A DNA stretch of 64,000 bases from JAFDZO01 sp044226845 (GCA_044226845.1 JBGAGG010000018.1:35403-99402); one strand, 5' to 3'; positions 17,412-25,800 are shown, counted from the first letter of the stretch. A program made the numbers and translations. Notes: generated from the sequence alone by a model not told the origin.

Positions 17412-18413
17412 TTAACAATATGTTTGAGTTATACAATTTAAAACACCTCCATTTGAAGATAAAATGTCAGCTCCTAATACTTTTATTATATCACACTCAG
17501 GGAGTGCGTTTTGTAATGTTTTAAACGAGGCTTCACCATAATTGTTAGCTTCATACCAAGGGAAAAACACTTTGTTGTTCACATGTATGAAATTGATATA
17601 ATTTCCCCATGCACTATAAACTCCACTTGATGAATGATCTTTAGGGTGTTCGATTTGAAGTCTAAGGATTTGAATATTAGATGGTAATTGTTTCTTTAAT
17701 ATAACCTCCACTTGATTGAGGTATTCATTTCCTATGGTGTATTCTTCAGGATACTGTGCAAGTAACAACTTATCTTTTGAAATAAACCTGACAATTCCAT
17801 CTGTATGACCTAATACATCGTAAGGCTCTACCGGAATAAAAATTATGTTGTTAAAACCGAATTTACTTTTTAAAATAATTTCTATTTGAGAAGGTGAATA
17901 TTTTGAGGAATTATCTATTATTAATTTCTCAGTAATTATAGCAATACCATCTTCATTGTGAGTGAGATTACCGCCATCCCAATATAAATCTAAATCCTCA
18001 ATGACGGTGTTAGGATTTAATGAGGAAAGTAAAGCGCACAATTCATAACCGGCATTGTTATCTTTTTCTCCATATTTTTTTTCATTCTCTGGATAATATT
18101 CATAACAATAATTTGCTTTGTAATAAATTGAAGCATGGTTTTTTTGTGTAACCTGAAATGGTCCCCAATCTCTTACCCATATTCCGCCTAGATCTGAAAA
18201 AGATTTTATTATAATGTTAGGTGAGCTAAATTTCTTTTGGAGTAATCTTGTAAAGGAATCATTCTTAGTAATTAAGATCAATTTTACTTCAGGCAAATGA
18301 TACAATAAATGCTTCTCAATAAAATCATCATAAAATTTAGTAATGGCTTTATCATAATATAGTCCGCCTGGATAAACTAATACGAGTTTATTACAGTCAG
18401 ATTTTAACATCAT
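17412..18413 (-). CDS. Agmatine deiminase / peptidyl-arginine deiminase family protein
   Basis: 333 residues with the guanidine-modifying fold motifs in order: GGIWVRDWGPFQV, DLYWDGGNLTHNEDG, VLGHTDGIVRFI with the catalytic His and Asp, and the C-terminal NGGVLNCITQ in which Cys327 is the nucleophile. Family members hydrolyse the guanidino group of agmatine or arginine. Cys327 lies only six residues from the end, as usual. The start overlaps the 3' end of the upstream UDG-like gene by 17 bases, so the two are translated together. That pairing is odd for polyamine metabolism. No other polyamine gene is near, and an alternative substrate is possible. Confidence 0.85.
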   Translation of the reverse strand: MMLKSDCNKLVLVYPGGLYYDKAITKFYDDFIEKHLLYHLPEVKLILITKNDSFTRLLQKKFSSPNIIIKSFSDLGGIWVRDWGPFQVTQKNHASIYYKANYCYEYYPENEKKYGEKDNNAGYELCALLSSLNPNTVIEDLDLYWDGGNLTHNEDGIAIITEKLIIDNSSKYSPSQIEIILKSKFGFNNIIFIPVEPYDVLGHTDGIVRFISKDKLLLAQYPEEYTIGNEYLNQVEVILKKQLPSNIQILRLQIEHPKDHSSSGVYSAWGNYINFIHVNNKVFFPWYEANNYGEASFKTLQNALPECDIIKVLGADILSSNGGVLNCITQTYC

Positions 18414-19065
18414 TTAAAAAACTAAATTTTCTTCTGTAAAAATCAATTTTGAATTTTTCTACCGGCTTGGATTCCATCATGTACTTTTCTTTTTCTGATA
18501 AGAATTGTTTAGACTTGGATATTCCGATATTTGCTTGTCCGGAAGGAGAAAACAAAACTACACCTTTGATCTCCCTACCAAAAAGATCTTTATCTATAAC
18601 AAATTCTTTTAAATTATGATCATAAGACTTTTTATAATCTATTTGAAAAAGATCGGTAAACAATTTTGCTGCATTATTTTTGCTAAATGCGCTAGTAAAG
18701 AATATTGTATGTATTTGACTTTTTCGAATGGATTGTTCAATCAATTCTTTACTGTAGACCAAATCATATAATTGAGTGTCCTTTGCAGATGAATCTTTTC
18801 TGCTGCATTCGGCTATAATATCACTTACCCAAATATTCCCACAATCGAGAAGTTTAATAATACGATCCTTTGAAAATTCATTTAATGAGTTGTATAAATT
18901 AATTTCTGGAAATGCTTTTGTTAGAATACTCCATAGTTCACAAGTATGACCATAAAAGAAATCTAACATGGAATCATTATGTGGATGAATTGTTCCAAGT
19001 ATTAAATATTCATCTGTTGTTTTTACTTTTAATAAATCTATATATTTATGTTTTGTACGAAGCAT
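18397..19065 (-). CDS. Mug-like UDG superfamily protein
   Basis: 222 residues. It begins with EYLILGTIHPHN (motif A strand and loop), continues with GNIWVSDIIAECSRKDSSAK, a strand-helix unit HTIFFTSAFSKNNAAKLF, and VVLFSPSGQANIGIS, which resembles the SPSG motif of Mug/TDG mismatch glycosylases. Many bacterial proteins of this layout are annotated as uracil-DNA-glycosylase fold without a proven substrate. It is the first gene of a two-gene unit with the agmatine-deiminase-family gene (17-base overlap). It is the third UDG-fold protein in this island and is not closely related to the other two. Confidence 0.55.
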   Translation of the reverse strand: MLRTKHKYIDLLKVKTTDEYLILGTIHPHNDSMLDFFYGHTCELWSILTKAFPEINLYNSLNEFSKDRIIKLLDCGNIWVSDIIAECSRKDSSAKDTQLYDLVYSKELIEQSIRKSQIHTIFFTSAFSKNNAAKLFTDLFQIDYKKSYDHNLKEFVIDKDLFGREIKGVVLFSPSGQANIGISKSKQFLSEKEKYMMESKPVEKFKIDFYRRKFSFLNDVKI

Positions 19066-19149
19066 TTTTAATATTTTAGACGTTTCTTTGTAGGAACATA
19101 ATGAAAACCTTTTAAAAAATCAAATAAGTGAATTTTTAATCTGAAAATT

Positions 19150-19631
19150 GGCTCCAAAAATTAAAGGATGATCAAAGAAATGTAAAAGCTGATGTAGCAA
19201 TATTAATAACTACAGTTCTGCAAAAAGATGTTAACTATTTTTCTTATTACGATGGGATATGGGTTACGAATTTTAGTTCTGCCTTAGGATTAGCAACAGC
19301 TTTAAGGATAAATTTATTGCAATTGAATTCAATAAGACAGTCTTCCGAAGGAAAAACAGCAAGATGGATATTCTTTATAATTATTTAACTGGCACTGAAT
19401 TCAGACAAAAAGTTGAAGCTATTGTAGAGGCATTTTCAGGAATGAAAGAGGATCTGGATTCAGAAAAGAAATTAATAATGAAACAATGGTCAAAGAGAGA
19501 AAAACAGATTGAAAAAGTTTTAAGGAATACTTTTTGGTTCTATGGTGATATGCAAGGATCATGGGAAAGTCACTTCCCGAGATTGAGTCAATGTATGACC
19601 AGATCTTGCTTAAAGATAAAGAAGAATAATT
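19150..19631 (+). pseudogene. Truncated, frameshifted second copy of the DUF2130 gene 3' end
   Basis: Near-identical at DNA level to 13098-13579 of the intact DUF2130 gene, starting at the codons for QKLKDDQRNVKADVAI. Two single-base deletions break it: GGAAAAAGCAG has become GGAAAAACAG near 19360, and GGAATCATG has become GGATCATG near 19556. Everything 5' of the Trp-rich motif is missing. The stop and a few following bases are retained. It is not expected to make a functional protein. Confidence 0.9.
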
Positions 19632-19661
19632 TTACAATTGTTTATATTTTGAGAAAACAGA

Positions 19662-19688
19662 GGGTATGAACCGTCTTAATTCATACCC
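19662..19688 (+). terminator. Hairpin after the DUF2130 remnant
   Basis: Perfect nine-base stem GGGTATGAA / TTCATACCC with a nine-base loop. No clean T tract follows (AGATAATATTTAAT), so termination is plausible but weak. It lies between the DUF2130 remnant and the T9SS remnant. Confidence 0.45.
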
Positions 19689-19716
19689 AGATAATATTTA
19701 ATAATTTTTATTTTAC

Positions 19717-19880
19717 AAAATCATTCTCTTCATATCAACAAATTCACGGGTTTCAATTCAATAGAAGTAAACACACATGAATAACCGGTTCCATCTTAGG
19801 TTATTTCATATGCTCTAGAAAGAAGTTCTGAGTTGACTAACTCATCAATTACTTTTCCTGTTATATCAAATATGGTGAGT
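19717..19880 (-). pseudogene. Decayed remnant of a T9SS C-terminal domain
   Basis: The bases align along their length with 16072-16240, the 3' end of the intact T9SS gene: the segments encoding MKRM, the FFYR region, the SGAYEIS region and GKVIDELINS are recognisable but carry substitutions and stops. It keeps the same orientation and the same position relative to a DUF2130 3' end as the intact gene. Together with 19150-19631 it forms an old second copy of that junction. Confidence 0.7.
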
Positions 19881-19894
19881 TTCTCTAGTGTTTA

Positions 19895-20338
19895 TTATTT
19901 AAGCGTGAATGTTCCTGAACCTAATAATACAGGAGTACTGTTATCCATTCTTGTACCAGTATGTACGTAGAACGTATATTTACCAGGAATAATTTTGAAA
20001 CCATATTGATCCAATTCAATTTTGGTATTCATTCCTGGCCACTCAGGATTTATTTCAGACCAATGCTGATAAACTGTTTTACCATCTGGTGCTTCCAGTA
20101 TTTCACTTATTTTCCCTGTATTTTTATTTTTAAACTTAACACCTCCATAAAGTCCCTTCTTTTGCACCTCTGAAATCCAAAATTCACGAACATCATTTAT
20201 GACATCGTTTGAATCCGATTGTGTAGTCGAGAAATAAACTTTTCCTTCCTCTCCTGACTTTTTTCCACAAGATATAACGGTAAACACTAAAACAATTGAA
20301 CTAAGTACTATTGCACTAATTAAAAGATTTTTTTTCAT
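19895..20338 (-). CDS. Lipoprotein of unknown function (147 aa)
   Basis: The N-terminus is a lipoprotein signal: Lys2 and Lys3, a hydrophobic run, and lipobox VISC with Cys24, followed by GKKSGEEG. The mature part of about 120 residues is beta-rich with GKYTFYVHTGTRM and ends in a LLGSGTFTLK strand, suggesting a small beta-sandwich. No catalytic motif is seen. It should sit in a membrane facing the periplasm or cell surface. It is the last gene before the plasmid-like replication region. Family not recognised. Confidence 0.7.
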   Translation of the reverse strand: MKKNLLISAIVLSSIVLVFTVISCGKKSGEEGKVYFSTTQSDSNDVINDVREFWISEVQKKGLYGGVKFKNKNTGKISEILEAPDGKTVYQHWSEINPEWPGMNTKIELDQYGFKIIPGKYTFYVHTGTRMDNSTPVLLGSGTFTLK

Positions 20339-20459
20339 TTAATTATCCTTTTTTGAGTTTTTGTGATTTTGTGATTGAACATTTTAAATATTAATCTTAA
20401 AATTATTATACCTTAATTGAACTGTTTTGCAAAAAAAATGGGACGTCTCTATATGTCTC

Positions 20460-20571
20460 CGTCCATCAGGCACTGGTATGCCCACAAGTCAGATAATATA
20501 AAGTACGCCCCAATGTGGAGCGTAACTTTATACCCAGTTCGACTTGTTAAAATTACCAGTTTTGATGGACG
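20460..20571. repeat. Large imperfect inverted repeat / 110-nt multi-stem hairpin
   Basis: Five complementary segments nest in register: CGTCCATCA (20460-20468) with TGATGGACG (20563-20571); ACTGGTA (20472-20478) with TACCAGT (20554-20560); ACAAGTC (20484-20490) with GACTTGT (20541-20547); TATAAAGT (20497-20504) with ACTTTATA (20525-20532); ACGC (20505-20508) with GCGT (20520-20523). Short, roughly symmetric internal loops separate them. A second, shorter hairpin AAAAGTTA/TAACTTTT follows at about 20580-20599. This could be a folded single-strand origin, a recombination site or a structured RNA. Confidence 0.85.
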
Positions 20572-20599
20572 AACAAAGTAAAAGTTACTTATAACTTTT

Positions 20600-21040
20600 G
20601 TAATATTTTTGTATTTGTTTTAGTCTATAGTTATTTTGTTTTGCTTAATTTAGTGAGATGATAATTCAGATAAAATGATAATTTTAAAATTGTGGTATAA
20701 CATTGTAGCAGGAACAGTATTCATTTTATTGTCGCACAACTCCTAATAAAATCAAATCCGGCAAATGCGTTTTATTAACTCCAGGAGAATGTTATTTCAG
20801 TTATCTAAATGGTTTATATAGTATCTCTAAACACCCTAAGGTAAGACCTTTAGCTTTCGACCTCTGCATCACATTTTTTAATTTCTGCGGCACATTCAAG
20901 GAAAGGGTATGTAATTTAATTCAGCTATTAAAAAATCAATTAACACAAAATTCTTAGCAGCGCCGCGGTTCGAAAGAATACTACCTTAAAATTGAAAAAC
21001 TATTTATAATAAAAAAAAGAAAAAAACATCGCTTCGGTAG
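20600..21040. other. Non-coding part of the replication region
   Basis: No ORF with coding character. AT-rich sequence with a few GC-richer islands, for example around 20960. I see no repeat beyond the structures listed separately. Confidence 0.4.
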
Positions 21041-21044
21041 AAGC

Positions 21045-21096
21045 GTCTATCAATATCTATTATATATATATATCTATTAATATCTATTACGAGTAC
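21045..21096. other. AT-rich tract with TATCTATTA repeats, unwinding-element-like
   Basis: Three copies of a TATCTATTA-like unit surround an alternating TA run (TATATATATATA). It lies next to the iteron cluster. Iteron origins usually have such an easily melted tract beside the initiator sites, so this is the probable DNA unwinding element. The assignment rests on position and composition. Confidence 0.5.
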
Positions 21097-21156
21097 ATCT
21101 CCGCCCGTAACATTGATATTTATAATGTTGTTAGGGAGCTTTAAATTTCTTAATTA

Positions 21157-21462
21157 TCGCATTGGTCACAATAGTGGTTGCACTGGTACAATAGTAATTC
21201 TGTTTTTGATGCATGAAAACTAATTGAAGTTGCTTGAGTACTGTTAAATAAGTAAAAATATTAAATTGTTGCATGAGAACAATTATTTTTGATGCACTGG
21301 TCACAATGTTAATCTTAAATGTTGCACTGGTCACAAATTAGCTTAAAAAATACATTTGAAGTATTTTAAAATGATGCATTGGTCTCAATGTAATTATTAA
21401 ATATTGCACTTGTCCCACCATATCACTTTTTTGAAGAAGTATAAATGTTGCATTGCTCATAA
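21157..21462. repeat. Iteron cluster (putative origin of replication)
   Basis: A motif close to TGTTGCACTGGTCACAA recurs in the same orientation. Good copies start near 21159, 21178, 21290, 21320, 21371, 21401 and 21446. Weaker ones (TGATGCATGAAAACTAA, TGTTGCATGAGAACAA) lie near 21208 and 21268. Spacing of the right-hand copies is about 30, 51, 30 and 45 bases. Direct repeats next to an AT-rich tract and Rep-like winged-helix genes are the hallmark of an iteron-controlled plasmid origin. The short ORF across them is an artefact. Confidence 0.75.
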
Positions 21463-21474
21463 TATTTAAAAATC

Positions 21475-22557
21475 TCAAGCAGCTTGATTGTTTTGCAGCC
21501 ACATATGAACTTCATCTTCCGGAACATTTCCTTCGGATGCCTTATTAATAAATTTATCAACATCTCCTTTACACATGCTAAACATATAACCTAAACGTTC
21601 TTGATTCGTTACTTCCTCGGCAACTCGGTCTTCTGATTCAATTGATTCAACTTTCTTATTTACTTCTTTTATTTTATCCTGGTTGCCGGAGAATGAGTTT
21701 TCAAAATCAAAAGTATCATCCGTTTCAAAAATTTCATTGTATCCTGTTCTATCTTTCATTGCTTCTACTCTGGGGTTTATTTTTTCAATACTGCTACCAA
21801 TATAGTTCTGAGAAATCATGCCGGATATTCTCTTTTTAATGGTAGCCATACTACCATTTTCATAAATCGCAATATAATCTATCTTATGTAATACGTCTAG
21901 CATAGCTCGCGTAAATCTATTGTCATGATTCAGGTTTTTACTAATTGAAGTTTGAGTTTCATCCGATTCAAGTGTATCGATATCCGGTAACATACAATGT
22001 CTGTTACAAGCTATTAAATAATAATAAATTTCGATAATCTTAATGACTGATCTTGGGTACTCTTTAAATTTCTCTTCAACACTTAAAACTTCATTTCTTA
22101 ATTTCAAAAACTGATTTTGATAAATCTGAATGAATTCTGGTAGCTTATCTAAAGAAGTTACCTTTAATTGAACTGTCTCTTGCATCTCCGCGTCTTCCCC
22201 GGTGTCTGACGAACTAATCAAGTTTTCAAGGTTCGCTTTGTTCAGACGTAATCTTTGATTAATGATTGTTTGCTCATCAAATATTTTAAATTTATTTCCT
22301 GACTTTGAAAGAACACCAAAAATCATAAGCTCTTTAATAGCCCGATATATTGTAGCACGGTCAACCATAAAGAACTCTGCGAGGTCTTTTTGGTTTATCT
22401 TAAACTCATTATGAATTTGCTTTGAGATCAGCATGTTCTTTTCAAGCTTAAGATATAAATACACCCATGGTGTAAAATATGATTTGAATATCTCCTGGGT
22501 ATTGAATAAAAACTGAGGATTTATCTTTACAAAATAATCATTACTTCTTTGGTTCAT
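21475..22557 (-). CDS. Winged-helix protein, probable replication initiator
   Basis: 360 residues. The N-terminal 100 residues form a helix-rich unit with FKINQKDLAEFFMVDRATIYRAIKEL, a clear helix-turn-helix followed by a wing (FGVLSKSGNKFKIF). A middle helical segment with PEFIQIYQNQFLKLRNEV and a long acidic tail follow. The order resembles plasmid replication initiators with an N-terminal winged helix, but I cannot name the family. Its 3' end abuts the iterons. An inverted pair GCTTCA/TGAAGC in the 95 bases upstream of its start (about 22599-22644) may be an operator or attenuator. Third gene of the unit from 23394. Confidence 0.55.
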   Translation of the reverse strand: MNQRSNDYFVKINPQFLFNTQEIFKSYFTPWVYLYLKLEKNMLISKQIHNEFKINQKDLAEFFMVDRATIYRAIKELMIFGVLSKSGNKFKIFDEQTIINQRLRLNKANLENLISSSDTGEDAEMQETVQLKVTSLDKLPEFIQIYQNQFLKLRNEVLSVEEKFKEYPRSVIKIIEIYYYLIACNRHCMLPDIDTLESDETQTSISKNLNHDNRFTRAMLDVLHKIDYIAIYENGSMATIKKRISGMISQNYIGSSIEKINPRVEAMKDRTGYNEIFETDDTFDFENSFSGNQDKIKEVNKKVESIESEDRVAEEVTNQERLGYMFSMCKGDVDKFINKASEGNVPEDEVHMWLQNNQAA

Positions 22558-22652
22558 AAAATTAGTTTTTACTTTTTATAAATTATTGAATGTTTTTGCT
22601 TCAGCGGCATTGATTGATTTTCATTACAAGTCACCGGTTGAAGCGGTCGATA

Positions 22653-23183
22653 TTATCTTTCCCTATTATAAAAATTAAAGGGTATCTCTGTAGAGTATAA
22701 CACTTGCCCGAGCTCAGAGTCGAAGCAGTGTATGTACCAGTCATTGTACACTAAACATGACTTGCATAGTTTGTGATTAGGTTCAACATCTTCCGATAAC
22801 TCAACCATTTTAAACTTCACAAGTTCATAGAAGGCTTTCCTGATTACATTCCTGCAAACACCGGTCTGCTTACTTAGCTTATTGATATTAAGGTCCTGTG
22901 ATACTGCAATACGGAAGTAGTAAGGCATGTCCGGCCAATTCAGAAACTGCACATTATTCTTTAGTATCAGATAAAGGTATAATGAGAAGTAGCACTTAAA
23001 AGGAATCTCGAACAGCTTATCAGAAAAATCCACTTCATTCTCCTCAAATATTTTTTTAAGCTTAGGGTTGTTGAAGTGAGATAGTCCTTTTCTTTTAAAT
23101 GCTCTTTTTTTCTTTTCAAGATTTCTGGCCAGCGCCACCTGAAGGATATTCCTTTGTTCAAGATTAAGTAAATGGGTATACAT
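22653..23183 (-). CDS. Winged-helix-like protein (176 aa) of the replication module
   Basis: The middle repeats the layout of the downstream 360-residue protein: a hydrophobic YFSLYLYLILKNN helix, then LNINKLSKQTGVCRNVIRKA as helix-turn-helix and FYELVKFKMVELSED as helix and wing. The first 60 residues are very basic (RNLEKKKRAFKRKG). The C-terminus has a CKSC pair. A small DNA-binding regulator or accessory replication protein is likely. Its start lies one base after the stop of the 69-residue gene, so the two are coupled. Confidence 0.5.
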   Translation of the reverse strand: MYTHLLNLEQRNILQVALARNLEKKKRAFKRKGLSHFNNPKLKKIFEENEVDFSDKLFEIPFKCYFSLYLYLILKNNVQFLNWPDMPYYFRIAVSQDLNINKLSKQTGVCRNVIRKAFYELVKFKMVELSEDVEPNHKLCKSCLVYNDWYIHCFDSELGQVLYSTEIPFNFYNRER

Positions 23184-23184
23184 A

Positions 23185-23394
23185 TCACGCTGCTATCCTT
23201 TCCTCTGCCTTGAACTTCTTTAATAGTTCGTTGTAACCTTGTTCAATCAGCTTGAACTCGTAGCTGTGACCAAATGCTGCTCTACTTTCCTCCAACACCT
23301 CAGAGAGTCTCTCAATGAACTGCTCCCCTTGGTAGTATATCTCGTCATCGGTCAAGTCGCTTAGCTCAGGAGCTAAAATTAGTTTCTTTGTCAT
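23185..23394 (-). CDS. Small acidic helical protein (69 aa)
   Basis: Starts MTKKLILAPELSDLTDDEIY and continues as amphipathic helices with many Glu residues. First gene of the three-gene minus-strand unit ending at the iterons, and directly coupled to the next gene. No family recognised. Its size and position fit a copy-control or partner protein, but nothing in the sequence proves that. Confidence 0.45.
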   Translation of the reverse strand: MTKKLILAPELSDLTDDEIYYQGEQFIERLSEVLEESRAAFGHSYEFKLIEQGYNELLKKFKAEERIAA

Positions 23395-23870
23395 TATGCT
23401 GTTTTAGTTTGAAAGTTGTATAATACTTCTAAAATAGCATTTGACAAAAGTGCTCACAAATTGAGCTAAAGTGGGCAGATTTTGTTCTTGTTTGGTTAAC
23501 GAATAGAAAAAGGCAGATTCCGTGAAGAAAATGCAGGTTTGTTTAGTTGCATAAATCACATTCTTATTGGGTATGTACAAATTATCTAAATTTTAGAACT
23601 CAATCCAAATTTAAAATATTGTAATGCTATTAGCTTGAGAGGTTAATTTACAGAATGTGTGTATTTTATCAGAATTGACAAAACTTTTGATACTTGACTG
23701 GTTCAAGTGTGGACACGCAATGCGGCTGCCAGAAATTCGGATTAGAGATAGTTTTTCTGTTTATGAAGAAAATTTAACATATGAATAAAATTTCAATTTA
23801 AAATTACTAACGAATTCAATAGTTTGAATACAAATTAATTTAAAATTTTAAAAAAAAAGAAGAGCAAAAG
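23395..23870. promoter_or_regulatory. Divergent non-coding region of the replication module
   Basis: About 475 bases between the minus-strand Rep unit and the plus-strand gene at 23971. Promoters for both are expected here. No iteron copy and no convincing palindrome is seen in this part. Confidence 0.35.
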
Positions 23871-23941
23871 ATTGCAGCGATCACTCGAAACGAGATGTGG
23901 TACTGCAATATGCCGTCTCTTCCTAAGATTAAACTTAGGAA
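23871..23941 (+). ncRNA. Structured leader or small RNA candidate
   Basis: Two hairpins lie immediately before the gene at 23971. The first is nested: ATTGCAG (23871-23877) pairs with CTGCAAT (23903-23909) and encloses CTCG/CGAG with an AAA loop. The second is TTCCTAAG (23920-23927) with CTTAGGAA (23934-23941). An A-rich run precedes them. This could be an antisense/copy-control RNA, an origin structure or a translational leader. Confidence 0.4.
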
Positions 23942-23970
23942 TTTTAAATCAAATATTCACCGATAAATAA

Positions 23971-24831
23971 ATGCAACAGAAAAAAAGAAGAAAGCCCAGA
24001 GGTAATAAATTTCTGAAAGAATATGTTCAGTTAAAGGAAAAAATATATAATGACGGGCTTATGGAGCATTACACTGAAGAGGAAAATGGAATGAAAGAGG
24101 AGTGGACTACCTGGAAGCCAACAAAAAACAGGTTACTATACTCCTTATTTGAAGAATTCGGTAAGAAGGTAATCACAAAGGAAGATATGAAAAGAATAGA
24201 AAATATTTCAAATAATAAATTGAAAATATTACATAACCAGTTAATTGCCAAGAATTTTATTCGGATAATGGATAGTATGGTTACTAAACTACTGAGTTAC
24301 AAGCAATCCGATTACAATACTGTTAATAATAAATTCCCTTGGAGTATAATGTTAAAAAGGGATACTGAGTTCTTCAATAAAGACTTCGGGAACAAAGATG
24401 AAAAGAAAATTGCTAAGAAATATTGCCGGTTGGCTAAAATATTAAAAAGACTTCCAAATAATGAGGAATTTAAAAGTGTATCAGGTCTTACAGTTCATGC
24501 AATAAGACAACTTATATTTTCCGAATCTTTTGGGGAGTCTATTCAATTAGAATTCGCAAGATGGAGGATACCTGTTTCCAAATATACAAGCTCTAACGGC
24601 ACAAATAATGTAAATTTGAAAACGAAGAATGAAACGAAAGACCTTGGTACCGAACTTTTACTTGCCTGGCAAGAAAAATCAAAATACATTTTAAACGATA
24701 TGAGTAAATCTACACAAGAATTTAAAAAGTATCCCGATAAAAATCAGAAAATTTCAAAGGGAATGAAGTATGAAAATTTGGAGGAATTTGAAACTGAGGA
24801 TCCCATTTGGGGAGATGATGATGAGGTATAG
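23971..24831 (+). CDS. Basic helical protein of the mobile element (286 aa), unknown
   Basis: The N-terminus is strongly basic (MQQKKRRKPRGNKFLKEY). The middle is helical, and LPNNEEFKSVSGLTVHAIRQL near residues 170-190 could be a helix-turn-helix. The C-terminus is acidic (EDPIWGDDDEV). A nucleic-acid-binding role is plausible from charge alone. No known family recognised. It starts 30 bases after the structured leader and is followed by 359 non-coding bases. Confidence 0.45.
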   Translation: MQQKKRRKPRGNKFLKEYVQLKEKIYNDGLMEHYTEEENGMKEEWTTWKPTKNRLLYSLFEEFGKKVITKEDMKRIENISNNKLKILHNQLIAKNFIRIMDSMVTKLLSYKQSDYNTVNNKFPWSIMLKRDTEFFNKDFGNKDEKKIAKKYCRLAKILKRLPNNEEFKSVSGLTVHAIRQLIFSESFGESIQLEFARWRIPVSKYTSSNGTNNVNLKTKNETKDLGTELLLAWQEKSKYILNDMSKSTQEFKKYPDKNQKISKGMKYENLEEFETEDPIWGDDDEV

Positions 24832-25190
24832 TTCTATAAAACAAAGGTATCAGTATTTATTTATTTCATTTTCTGATTCTTTCTTCTCAAATAATTAGCG
24901 TTCTTATCTTTAAACTACCTCTTTTAAATGAATGACTAAACTTTCCCTTTAAGTTCGTTTACAAATCTTTAATTAAATCTTTTCCTATTTATTCTACTTA
25001 AAACATTTTTTGCGCAATTTTATTCTCTCTTTCAATTCTTAATTTCTATAAATCAATAAATTAAAATTTTTAACTCAAAACGTCTCTCAATTCAGAAGCC
25101 AACTTTTATAGGCTTTGGGTAGAGCTCTGAGCCCTACCATTTAATCTAATTAAAATTCTCTGCGTTTGCGGAGGAAAGGATCTTAAAAAA
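24832..25190 (+). promoter_or_regulatory. Spacer with structured leader of the 25191 gene
   Basis: The first 240 bases are AT-rich with no recognisable content. Near the 3' end come AAGCC/GGCTT and GGTAG/CTACC hairpins back to back (about 25097-25138), then a GC-richer stretch leading into a strong ribosome binding site (GGAGGAAAGG) before the ATG at 25191. A post-transcriptional control element is possible. Confidence 0.35.
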
Positions 25191-25685
25191 ATGAACATTA
25201 TTTATTTAGACAAGTACAACTTGTCAATTAGTTACGATGAATTGAGAGAAGCATTTAAAAATCAATTCATATCGTTTCCAGATTCTGAAAATATTGAAGA
25301 ATCGGAATTTATAGATTTCGCTACACAATACTTTTTTAGTTACGCGAAAGAAGATATACTCAGAATATTTGCTAAGCACGTCAGGAAAGCTAAAACAATG
25401 TTAGACGATATAGCGAAATATAAATATTCTCTTCGCATTCCTTTTTTTAAAGAAACATGGAGGTCAATGCACCCTAGAGAATTGCCAGAGTCAATTGAAT
25501 TAAGTGACCGACATAAAGAGATGATGGCAAAACATTTAATTTCTGAGGAAAGAGATGAAAAATTAATTAATGAAGAAAGATATCAATTTGAGCGTTCAGC
25601 TCTTTCAAAAAAGAATATTGCACTTCCATCGTTTATGAAGAAAGATTTATTTGATGAGTTAGATAAAAAATGGGGAAAAAAATAA
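25191..25685 (+). CDS. Unknown protein (164 aa) of the mobile element
   Basis: Mostly helical with no signal peptide or membrane segment. Contains FFSYAKEDILRIFAKHVRKA and a charged C-terminal half (ISEERDEKLINEERYQFE). A strong ribosome binding site supports expression and a clear terminator follows, so it is probably a single-gene unit. No family recognised. Confidence 0.5.
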   Translation: MNIIYLDKYNLSISYDELREAFKNQFISFPDSENIEESEFIDFATQYFFSYAKEDILRIFAKHVRKAKTMLDDIAKYKYSLRIPFFKETWRSMHPRELPESIELSDRHKEMMAKHLISEERDEKLINEERYQFERSALSKKNIALPSFMKKDLFDELDKKWGKK

Positions 25686-25700
25686 TACGGTAATTTTTTT

Positions 25701-25747
25701 TACTCCTCCTCTTGTAATCCACACATATGAGGAGGAGTATTTTTTTT
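25701..25747 (+). terminator. Rho-independent terminator
   Basis: Eleven-base stem TACTCCTCCTC / GAGGAGGAGTA (25701-25711 with 25729-25739) with a 17-base loop, followed by eight T. It ends the transcript of the 25191 gene. Confidence 0.85.
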
Positions 25748-25800
25748 CGACGGTCCTACTGTTTTACGAAGGGGATTTTATAACTTCAAAATTTAATTTA

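Noticed and set aside
20460..20571. Integron attC site
   Set aside because: The size fits, but I cannot find the GTTRRRY/RYYYAAC core sites in the right places and there is no integron integrase or cassette series.
21131..21334. A 67-codon minus-strand ORF inside the repeats
   Set aside because: It is made of the reverse-translated iterons, so its repetitiveness comes from DNA repeats, not from a protein.
21157..21462. Possible CRISPR array
   Set aside because: The repeated unit is only about 17 bases, degenerate and irregularly spaced, the intervals are not spacer-sized, and no cas gene is present. Iterons explain it better.
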